NCBI GenBank assembly: GCA_003313425.1
Contig: NHZP01000072.1
Coordinates: 124,001-188,000 of the forward strand
Direction of reading: 5' to 3'
From: Pseudopyrenochaeta lycopersici
Lineage: Eukaryota > Ascomycota > Dothideomycetes > Pleosporales > Pseudopyrenochaetaceae
Length of the DNA stretch: 64,000 bases
The stretch's first letter is position 1. Every line of letters begins with the position of its first letter. A program made the translations under genes and the position numbers. A model generated the notes under the pieces. The model was given only the letters and a program-made list of their open reading frames with translations, had not been told where the DNA came from and ran no database searches. Positions 22,702 to 31,123 of the stretch are shown piece after piece.

Positions 22702-23604
22702 CATCTGCGCTGAGCCTGTCTGATCAAGGACTATTATTCTATGCTTTCCTTCCGCCGTGACGAGCTATGCTGATGACATGCCAAAGGCCGTGCTCCTATG
22801 TTCCTACATGTGGCGGTGTCTCGTGGTTGCTGTTTTGCTTTTTCCCCAACGTTCGATTGGCTTTCTGAACTCTAGTTCTGCCGACTTGGCGTTTGTGTCT
22901 CGACTGGTGGGCCTTTGCTTGGCTTGTCCGAGCGTCGAATGTGGGGACGGCGCCACCCGCGTCTCACCTCGCCGCCCTTGTCCCCTTTTGAGTAAGTGCT
23001 GGCTTTTTGGATATGAACAAATCGCGATCGCAGGGTACAAGACGGCACGAGCCGCCCCCACTCCACTCTGCTCGCTCGCATTCGCTTTCATGTCTTGTCC
23101 TCCAACTCGTGATCTGGACGAGATTGTTGTTAGGGACATAGTTAGTGTCAATATCCTTTTGCTGAAGACCTTGTTGCGAACATGACTCGCCTACCATCCC
23201 TGTCGCCGCCTCCTTGGAGGCAAAGTTTTCCGAGGAAGAGTTCCATGTTGTGAGGAAGAAAACCCCCTCTCCCGACAATCGCTGACAGTTCGCCTTAGAT
23301 TGTAAATCGCTCACACGTGTGGACACTCTTCGCATCGATCTTGACTCTTCGATTGGATAATGTGATAGGAACTATCCGTGCAGTATTTGCGTGAAGCATA
23401 AAGGGGGCTGAAACCAGCTCATGCTCCCACACGACTCCTGCTACGCCGGGAAAAAAAACCGAAGTAAAATTTTCTCACCAAATGTCGTTGCCTAACATGA
23501 TTTACAGCCACGATTACGATCCGGAATTACATTGCAATAAGGTTTGCGGTGTTGGTGGTTTTGTTCTTTATTACAATGAACATTGTAAGAGGCTAAAGCC
23601 TAGT
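22702..23604. other. no supportable gene
   Basis: Several overlapping open frames on both strands show no motif, intron structure or signal peptide I recognise. I see only flank and possibly decayed repeat here. Confidence 0.45.
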
Positions 23605-23753
23605 TGTAATGTTCCTCGGTCGAACCTTCGGAGCCCTAGAAATTTCTAGAAGTTTCTCGATCATAGAGTTACGAGGAGTTAGGCAGATATAAATGCTGCC
23701 TTACTCCTGAGATAGCTTTCTTCTTCATTGAATACAATCCTGTTACCAGGCAT
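23605..23753 (+). repeat. possible solo LTR of Gypsy type
   Basis: The segment starts TGTAATGTTCCTCGG, contains a TATA-like AGATATAAATG and ends with TTGAATACAATCCTGTTAC, the layout of short fungal Gypsy LTRs. The last base of the expected TTACA is C, and no clear target duplication is seen. Confidence 0.4.
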
Positions 23754-23866
23754 CGGCAACCTTTGCGCAGCCCCTTACAAACATTGTCTGAAAGCTATAC
23801 ATTATGTTAGAACTATATCGTGCGTGAACAGCGACTGTACACTCATGCAGGGGACCGCGAAACTTA

Positions 23867-24625
23867 CTAAGTTGTTGAGCAGCTTCCGTCGGTAGTGGTG
23901 ACTGTCTGCAATACCCCAGATACCTGAAAAGCTTTTTCCGCCAATGACTCAGTGGCAACGATTGTAGTATTAGGGAAGTGCTGTGCAATAGTCAACCGAC
24001 ATACTCCGCGCTTATTCACGCAAGTGGATGAACTTACATTCCATTGAATCGAACCATCGTGGGGTAACATGGCCGCCCGGGATCTTAGGATAGCTTCTGG
24101 CCCCGTAGCCACATCTCCTAAGACAACCACACTCCCATTAGGAGCAAAAAACTGGGTGTATTCGGATGTCGAGGTGGGATCCTCATTGTTTTTCAGTACC
24201 CTACGCAACACGGAAATTAACATTTAGCGGTGTCATTGGGTATTCTTTTAACTTACTCCGAGTACCAAAATCCGAATTCCGGATCAACGTCGCAGCTTGG
24301 GGCATAGTCTACCTGTCAGATGCAAGGTGCGTGCCCGGAAAGAGTATACTGTTAGATCTACAGCACAGCAGAGAGGGTACGTGATACTGCATTGTAGTAC
24401 AAAGCTCGGGCGTAACCACTTGGCACACACACTACATAAAAAGGAAAAATAGCAAGGAACAAAAAGACAGACACAACAATAATCATTTTTTGACCACCCA
24501 CTCGATTATCTCGTTCAACTATGACCCTATCGCACCAGATAACGCATTTTATCTGACGCTGCCATGGAGATTGCTTGGCTAATACCAAGGACAAAGACGA
24601 GAGAGAGTAGAGCAGCACTACTCAT
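23867..24625 (-). pseudogene. small secreted protein (NTF2/SnoaL-like), split by a solo LTR
   Basis: Exon 1a 24625-24559 encodes a signal peptide (LLSLVFVLGISQAIS core). A 245-bp LTR then interrupts. Coding resumes at 24308-24257 (DYAPSCDVDPEFGFWYS). A 56-bp intron (24256-24201, GTAAGT...GTAG) follows, then exon 2, 24200-23867. Without the LTR and one copy of its target duplication the frame is continuous for 150 aa. The mature part (TQFFAPNGSVVVLGDVATGPEAI ... TIAQHFPNTTIVATES) looks like a SnoaL/NTF2-type cone-fold domain, though I cannot assign a ligand or enzyme activity. The insertion falls just after the signal peptide, so the locus probably no longer makes a secreted protein. Confidence 0.75.
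24314..24558 (+). repeat. solo LTR inside the secreted-protein gene
   Basis: It starts TGTCAGATGCAAGGTGCG and ends TTTATCTGACG (expected ...TGACA). The flanks CTACC (24309-24313) and CTGCC (24559-24563) are a target duplication with one change. The sequence is closely related to the solo LTRs at 18303 and 40569 and shares a core with the Copia LTR. Confidence 0.85.
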
Positions 24626-25598
24626 TTTGGCTAGAGGAGGTAAAAGCCAGTCGTGTTACCGCCTAAATTTGTATATGTAGAGTTAGAGTAGGAGGCACTC
24701 AATAGTTTTATAAGTTTTGTTTATTAGTTCCGTTTGCCGAACCTGTGAAAATCTCGACAGCCCTGACAATCTCTCCTACTTCCCGTGCCTAAGACACAGC
24801 CCCATCAATATGCGCAAAACTTTATTTGTCAGCATCTAAGCTGGCATGCGTGTAAGGCCAAGCATAAACCCGCCGGAAGAGCAGGAAACAGGGCTACGTA
24901 AGGAACTAACAACCCACACGGACCACTGGGCGGGCAATGGATCGCCACCTTATGGTGAGCTAACGAATCAGGGGCAAAAGACCAATGGTTTACTGTACTG
25001 GAAACAGGATCACTATGGACACTTAATTAAGCTAGGATGGACCAAGGACTGTCGATCGTTCAAGAAAGGCCTTAGGATCATTACGTCCTTAGTCACTCTC
25101 AGAACGCACTCTCTTCTCACTCGTTTAAACATAAGTCTTATGTCTACCTAGCACACTCTATGGATTTGGAATATAAGTTTAGCTACTTGAGAGCCTTGCT
25201 CTTTCATCCACTGGCCTGTAGAGTTGTTTTTCCCCTCAACAAAGTAGTCCGTTACGGTGCTGTCCTTGCTAGCCATTCGCAATATCCCATGGCGACCTCT
25301 GGGCGAGGTATTAACGGAAGCCAAGGAGTTAGTGATATTGCGTTACGCGTCCCCATCCTCGGAGATAGGGTATGTCCTTCGTGCAAAGATGCTCTCCTAC
25401 CTGATTTACCAAGAATTCTATGTTTTCATTTGGCTTACCCCGAAGAGGAATTCAACAGGATCCTGGATCCCGGATCCCCTTAGAATATAAGCCCCAAGGC
25501 GCCCATGGACCTTCGACCATCTCTTAACTGTCACCAGCAGACTGCACTCGTTGTTCACATCTTCATCTTTGAAAGTAATACTTTCTTGAACCATAAAC
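24626..25598. other. no supportable gene
   Basis: This is the promoter side of both neighbouring genes. Open frames (for example 24846-25151 and 25160-25483) carry no motif I can identify. Confidence 0.5.
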
Positions 25599-26507
25599 AT
25601 GTCGCTCATCAGAATCCTCAAAGGAAGTCTCCACCTGGCTGGTATCCTCCATAGACCTGAGTCTCTCCCAGCCAGAGCTCCAGGTCTCATCATCGTCCAC
25701 CCTGGTGGCGGTGTTAAGGAGCAAGTCGCAAACGTATACGCAGAACGACTATCCCAACAAGGCTACGTATCAATCGCCTTCGATGCACTCTACCAAGGCT
25801 CCTCGGAGGGTCTTCCTCGCTTCCTAGAAGATCCTGACTCTAGGGTGTCCGATGTGTCTGCCGTAGTAGACCACCTCCAAGGGCTCGACTATGTTAATCC
25901 TGACGCCATTGTTGTTGTAGGAATTTGCGCAGGCGGCGGGTACGGAATCGCCGCTGCCACCACGGACCACCGTATCAAGGCAGTGGTGGCAGTCAGCCTT
26001 GTCAACATAGGCGATTCCACGCGACAAGGCTGGTTGAACACCTTGAATCGTACCGACGTTGTGGCTGTGATCGACGACGCCGCCCAACGGCTTCAGGGCA
26101 CAGCTACCGGTGGCAACGCCACCGTTGTCCCGTATATACCGACACCCGCAGACGACACCCCACCGGATCTTGTGGATGCATGGGATTATTACCGCACTCC
26201 TCGAGGCTACTTCAACACTTCCCAGAATATTATGGCCGGCTCATCCACTCCCTTGCTAGTGCGCTTCGATGCCTGGCAATTTGCAGACCAATACCTCACC
26301 CAGCCTACTCTCCTTATAGCTGGAGAGGACGCCGATAGCAGGTGGCAGACAGACAAGATTTACGATAAGATCAAGGACAACAATCCCAATGCTTCAAAGA
26401 TTCTCGTGCCAGGCGGTCGACACATGGACTTCTATGACCGAGAACAATACGTTGGTCCCGCTTTAGCTAATATCACGGAGTTCCTTAACACTCATCTCAA
26501 CCTTTAA
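25599..26507 (+). CDS. alpha/beta hydrolase, dienelactone-hydrolase type, intronless
   Basis: One 302-aa frame starts from an ATG in good context. Motifs: LIIVHPGGGVKEQ (oxyanion-hole HPGGG), strand-turn VVVGICAGGGYG with Cys110 as likely nucleophile in G-x-C-x-G, LLIAGEDADSRW with a candidate acid residue, and GGRHMDFY with His275. A Cys nucleophile in this elbow is the mark of dienelactone hydrolases; most other alpha/beta hydrolases use Ser. There is no signal peptide, so it is probably cytosolic. The frame is undamaged. Neighbours are a disrupted secreted-protein gene and transposons, so there is no pathway context. The substrate is unknown; it could equally act on other lactones or small esters. 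Confidence 0.85.
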   Translation: MSLIRILKGSLHLAGILHRPESLPARAPGLIIVHPGGGVKEQVANVYAERLSQQGYVSIAFDALYQGSSEGLPRFLEDPDSRVSDVSAVVDHLQGLDYVNPDAIVVVGICAGGGYGIAAATTDHRIKAVVAVSLVNIGDSTRQGWLNTLNRTDVVAVIDDAAQRLQGTATGGNATVVPYIPTPADDTPPDLVDAWDYYRTPRGYFNTSQNIMAGSSTPLLVRFDAWQFADQYLTQPTLLIAGEDADSRWQTDKIYDKIKDNNPNASKILVPGGRHMDFYDREQYVGPALANITEFLNTHLNL

Positions 26508-26555
26508 ATATTAAGTAACACTATGTTGTATTGCGGCTGCTATAAGGGATGTTAT

Positions 26556-26622
26556 TGTCAGATTCAAGGACTATTTGGCTTGATCTTTGATGAATGTTTT
26601 GATGATGAGCGTGATTGATGTC
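26556..26622 (-). repeat. LTR end fragment
   Basis: TGTCAGATTCAAGGACTA followed by TTTGGCTTGATCTTTGATGAATG is the inverse of the 3' tail of the Copia-type LTR. About 65 bp remains, similar to the fragment at 10746. Confidence 0.65.
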
Positions 26623-26689
26623 AAGATGGGCGATGAAGGCAGTGGTCATGTGACGTTGTCTACATGACTAATTAGCGTCATTAACGTTA

Positions 26690-28179
26690 CCGTGTTTCAC
26701 CAGTCACCTGCGCACACCAGTCACCTGCGCACCCCACCAAAATCGAGACGCGTCGTCAATTAAATCAATTATGGTATCAACACGCAACGTTCAGAAGCAT
26801 CAACAAGAAGGTAGACTAGATCTTTCAAAAAAGGATATTCAAGATAAACTTGTGTTAAGCGTTTATAAAGCGGCAAAACTGTACGACGTCCCTGAAACCA
26901 CTCTTCGGTGTCGCATCTAGGGCTCAATACCAATCGCGCAATCAAACGCCAAAAACGAAAGTTACAGCTCTTAGAGGAGCATGTACTCGTTCAATGGATC
27001 CTAGACCTCGACTGATGCGGATTTCCGCCCCAGATTATCGACGTACGTCGAATGGCAGACCATTTACTCGTGGCGCGCGGCCAGAATCCTCCTCCGCCAC
27101 CCGTCGGCAAGAACTGGGTATGCCGCTTTATCAACAACCAGCCAGACCTGCAGACAAAATGGAATAGAAAATTCCATTCTCAATGCGCGAAATGCGAGGA
27201 TCGAGATACGTTTCGCGCGTGGTACGCGCGAGTAGACGAGACGCGCCAGAAATACGGTATACTGTCTACTTATACTTGACGGTCATGGTAGCCACGCGAC
27301 GCCTGAATTCGACCAATACTGTACTGAAAACAAGATCATTACGCTCTGCATGCCGTCGCATACGTCACATCGTCTTCAGCCGCTTGACGTAAGCTGCTGC
27401 TCTCCTCTAAAGGTCACGTACGGTCACGAGGTTCAAGAACTCGCCCGTTATGGACTTCACCATATTGATAAAGAAGACTTCCTGGAAATATACACTAAGG
27501 TGCGGCCATTTGTCTTTACATATCAGAATATTAGAAGCGGATTTCTTGCTGCAGGCCTAGTGCCGTACGATCCTGAGCGCGTCTTATCGTTGCTTCCGAT
27601 CACGAAGACTCGGTCTCCACCAGGCACAGCTAATGGGGGCGGACCTCAATGGACTTCGGAAACGCCGCATAATACTGCCCAGCTAGAGCAACAGGCAAAG
27701 CTCATACGGGACATCCTCCAGCGCCAGTCACAGAGCCCTACTAGTCAAACAATCAATCAGCTTGTTAAAGGATGTCGGATGGCAATGCATTCTGCTGCTA
27801 TACTTGCAAAGGAGAATTTAGAGCTTCGTACGGCAAATCAACGTCGAAAGCAGAAGCGGCAGCACCGCCGAAGGTATATCGCACAAGGAGGTGCTCTACA
27901 GGCGGAGCGGGCCCAGGCCTTAGTTGAGGGGTTGGAAAATAGGGAGCAGGAGGCCGACCAGAACTGGGCTGGTCAGGTGCGACAGCGAGCACCACCAACG
28001 TGCACCAATTGCCATATCCAAGGCCACACAAGGCGTCGATGTACTGGTATCTCAAGGATGTCTTAAGCATAAATTTATTCGAATATATTGTGTTGTGGTG
28101 GAGTAATCGTACGAAGACGAGTCTTGATTTTGGTGGGCACGCCGGTGACTGGTGCTCGCCGGTGACTGGTGAAACACGT
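26690..28179 (+). mobile_element. pogo-like element F, internally deleted
   Basis: The ends are CCGTGTTT (left) and ACGTGTTT (right, inverted), each followed by two 17-bp units (left 26698-26714 and 26715-26731, CACCAGTCACCTGCGCA). TA duplications lie at 26688-26689 and 28180-28181. The length of 1,490 bp is short because part of the transposase is missing. Confidence 0.9.
26771..28066 (+). pseudogene. transposase of element F, stops and internal deletion
   Basis: The ATG at 26771 opens an HTH part (AAKLYDVPETTLRCRI) and stops at about 26918. The next pieces lie in other phases: HVLVQWILDLD, then a stop, then GFPPQIIDVRRMADHLLVARG; NWVCRFINNQPDLQTKWNRK (about 27052-27265). At about 27270 the sequence jumps from TRQKYGI straight to LDGHGSHATPEF, so roughly 130 residues including the first catalytic Asp are gone. 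From 27350 the frame is open to the end, with LQPLDVSC and a C-terminal knuckle CTNCHIQGHTRRRC. It cannot encode a working transposase. Confidence 0.85.
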
Positions 28180-28195
28180 TACTTCAAGCGAGTTA
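28180..28195. repeat. 16-bp remnant of a G-type TIR between F and D
   Basis: TACTTCAAGCGAGTTA matches the G inverted repeat TACTTCACAAGCGAGTTA except for two missing bases. With F removed, the left flank TAACGT joins it to give an ACGT(T)ACTTC end. F and D therefore appear to have entered TA sites of an older G-like end. Confidence 0.5.
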
Positions 28196-30037
28196 ACGTG
28201 TCCTACAAGCGAGCGCCGCACCCCACCAAGTTTAAGCACCTCTCTCATCGCAACGTACAATAGCTCAACAATACGCTCTTCAAATGCCTTCAAACGAATC
28301 AGATATCCAGCTTGCTATCTCAGTTATTCATGCGCATCAAATTAATGGCAACCGGCCCGCTGCAGCAATCTTTAACGTGTCTGAAAGAACAATCCGTCGC
28401 CGACGCGCTGGGACTACTGCTCGACGCAATTGCCAGCCCAACTCAAGGAAGCTCACCCAGCTAGAAGAGGAGGCGATAGTTGATCATATACTTGATCTAG
28501 ATCAACGTGGATTTCCGCCTACGTACGCAGCTATATGTGATATGGCTAATGAGCTGCTATCAACGCGTGGTGGAGGTCTGGTTGGGATAAATTGGCCATC
28601 TAACTTTGTTAAGCGTACAGACAGTCTTACGACGCGTTTTACCCGAGCGTACGATAGGCAGAGAGCTCTATGTGAGGATCCAAAGTTAGTTAATAGCTGG
28701 TTTAAGCGAGTAGAGGAGACAAAGGCAAAGTACGGCATACTAGATGAGGATACATTCAACTTTGACGAAGCTGGCTTCATGATGGGCAAGATAACGACTC
28801 AGCTAGTCGTAACAGGGTCAGAGAGGAGAGGGCGGCCAAAGGCTATCCAGCCAGGCAACCGCGAGTAGGTAACGTTGATTCAAGGCATTAACGCTGCTGG
28901 CTGGGCAATCCCACCCTCCCTAATCTTTGCTGGCCAGCATCACCATCGTGCCTGGTACCAGGAAGATGCTATCCCACGCGACTGGGCTATCTCAGTTAGT
29001 GACAACGGCTGGACAACAAATCTGCTTGGAGTAGCGTGGCTAAAGCACTTTAATGCTCATACAAAGACAAGGGTAGTAGGCGCGCGTCAGCTGCTTATCC
29101 TTGATGGCCATGAGAGCCATCACTCTCTTGAATTTCAAGAGATCTGCAGAGAGAGCAACATCTATACCCTCTGCATGCCACCTCACTCATCTCATCTGCT
29201 GCAGCCTCTTGACGTTGGGTGCTTCTCTCCTCTTAAGAAGACGTACAGCCGTCAGATAGAGAGCTTGATCAAGGCCCACATCAACCACATCACTAAGCTT
29301 GAATTTCTGCCTGCCTTTAAAGCAGCATTTGATCAAGCTTTCACTTCAGTCAATATACGCTCAGCATTTCGAGGAGCAGGCCTTGTCCCTCTCCAGCCAG
29401 ACGTTGTCTTGTCGAGGCTAGATGTCCAGCTGCGTACGCCATCACCAGCAGCTCAGTTAGGAGCTCAACAAGGAGCTCAGCTAGGAGCTCTCTGGGAGCC
29501 TCAAACACCAAGGAACCCACGTGAGTTTGAGGCTCAATCGACTCTAATTAGCGATCGCTTTTGACGGCATAAGAGCTCATCACCAGCCTGAATTATTAAG
29601 GCGCTTAATCAGTTCACAAAGGGGGCTATAGTAGGGGCATATAAAGCCCAGCTAATAGAGGGTAGGATTAATAGCCTTAAGAAGGCTAATGAGGCAGCAA
29701 CTCAGCGAAAGCAGCGCAAGAGAAAGCGGATTCAGAAGGGAGGAGTCTTAACAAAGGGAGTTGGGGAGGATATAGCTACTTAACAAGAGGCTGATCAACA
29801 GATTAGGCGTGAAATGCGTCAAAGTAGGGAGCAATCAGGCCTTAGCGGCCAGGCTCTATCGCGCTCTAAAAGGTGCAGAGAGACTGGACATAACTCGCGC
29901 ACGTGTAAAAACGATACTATAGGTGCTACTTAAGCTTGCATATGAATATCTATAGAGTACTTGAATTTGTGGTTAAGCTGTACGCTGGTAGAGGTGCTCA
30001 AACTTGGTGGGGTGCGGCGCTCGCTTGTGGGACACGT
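28196..30037 (+). mobile_element. pogo/Fot1-like element D
   Basis: Both ends start ACGTGTCC and are followed by one 17-bp unit and CCCCACCAAGTTT. TA duplications lie at 28194-28195 and 30038-30039. The length is 1,842 bp. It is a close relative of C. Confidence 0.92.
28284..29933 (+). pseudogene. transposase of element D, in-frame stops
   Basis: The product is very similar to the C transposase throughout (MPSNESDIQLAIS start, [57 protein letters not shown]). One reading frame is kept, but stops interrupt it: TAG 28866-28868 where C has Trp (REWVT), TGA 29562-29564 where C has Arg, another TGA at about 29590 and a TAA near 29780. The zinc knuckle has lost its first Cys pair. The Trp-to-TAG and Arg-to-TGA changes are C-to-T or G-to-A transitions as expected from RIP-like mutation. 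Confidence 0.88.
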
Positions 30038-30044
30038 TAACTTA

Positions 30045-30090
30045 ACGTGTTCCACCACCTGATGCACGTCCCCACCTAATGCACGCGGTT
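30045..30090 (+). repeat. E-type TIR fragment
   Basis: It follows a TA at 30043-30044 and reads ACGTGTTCCACCACCTGATG, then the second 17-bp unit with one change and GCGG. It matches the left end of element E. No transposase or partner end is seen beyond it. Confidence 0.7.
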
Positions 30091-30214
30091 TTTAAGAACA
30101 CTTAAATCCTTCTATCTTCCTATCTAAATAAGCTATACCTCTAAAAATTAAGTATATAAATATCTAAAAGTATTAGTAATAATTTAAAAAAATAATTATT
30201 AAATTTAAGCTAGT
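30091..30214. other. AT-rich decayed sequence
   Basis: Very AT-rich and without codons. It probably belongs to the decayed body of the E-type element, and similar AT-rich sequence resumes after the Copia element at 41084. Confidence 0.4.
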
Positions 30215-30384
30215 TGTCAGATACAAGCGAGGGTACGCGATACTGTATTGTAGTACAAAGCTCGGGTGTAACCACTTGGCACACACTCTCCATAAAAGGA
30301 GAAAATAGAGAACACAGAATAGATCAACCACGTTCATCATCAAAATTCATCAAAGATAAAGCTAAATAGTCCTTGAATCTGACA
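30215..30384 (+). repeat. Copia 5' LTR
   Basis: 170 bp, TGTCAG...CTGACA, matching the 3' LTR without visible differences. Confidence 0.92.
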
Positions 30385-30421
30385 ATTAAGAGTCTCACTG
30401 CCTCAACCTTGCGCTAGAGCA

Positions 30422-30955
30422 ATGGCGCAAGCAACAAACTGCGATTTCGATATTATCCTGACAGATTACATGACTTGGAAGCCTTGGTACGAGCAGCTGG
30501 AGACCAGATGCCTATCTCTTAAGGTCTGGCACCTCGTCGACCCTTCGAGCGATGCTGCGCCGAAGACAGAGCCGACCCCTCCGACCGAGCCAAACATTGA
30601 AATGTATGAGAAACGAGCGGCGATCGGAGACCGACCTCCAGCGAACCCATCTGATTTAACGAATGGCGGACAAACCGCTTTTAAAACCGATGTTGATTAC
30701 TATAAGACGCGACTTGACTCGTACAAAGTCGCAGCAACAAACTATAAAGATGAAGATGCAAGGTTAGATAAGCTGTCGGTCTACATCCGAGCAACAGTCT
30801 CTGTCCACCTAAAGAAGACATGCTGCAGACCAAAGCTCTCAATCCGAGAATGGGTAGCTAGTCTAAAGAGCACTGTCGGCATCGACGATGAAGAAGAACA
30901 ACTGCGCGCTCGGGATCGATACATTGCAGCCTTAAAGCCAATGAGACAACTGTGA
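30422..30955 (+). pseudogene. Copia gag, N-terminal part (cut by the Gypsy element)
   Basis: The ATG at 30422 opens the Copia polyprotein (MAQATNCDFDIILTDYMTWKPWYEQL). The genuine Copia codons end at 30950, where the Gypsy LTR begins; the last codon and stop belong to that LTR. With the Gypsy and one ACAAC removed, the reading runs from Met-Arg-Gln directly into Pro-Thr-His-Trp at 36188 in phase. This is the capsid-like region that packages the element RNA. Confidence 0.88.
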
Positions 30956-31123
30956 GCGGTCTCTAGTAACTGGATTCCAGCTATCTAGTCCAGATGCTAT
31001 CTACAACCAAGATAGGAAGAAAAGAGGAGAATTGGGTGCCACGCGAGGTACAAAGTTTTCCGTGCACGAGCCGTATATCCGTGCACGACGGCGCAGCCTC
31101 GAGCACTGGCCTAGCCCGTTACA
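30951..31123 (-). repeat. Gypsy 3' LTR (in element orientation)
   Basis: 173 bp, matching 36010-36182 with no difference that I can see. Confidence 0.93.
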
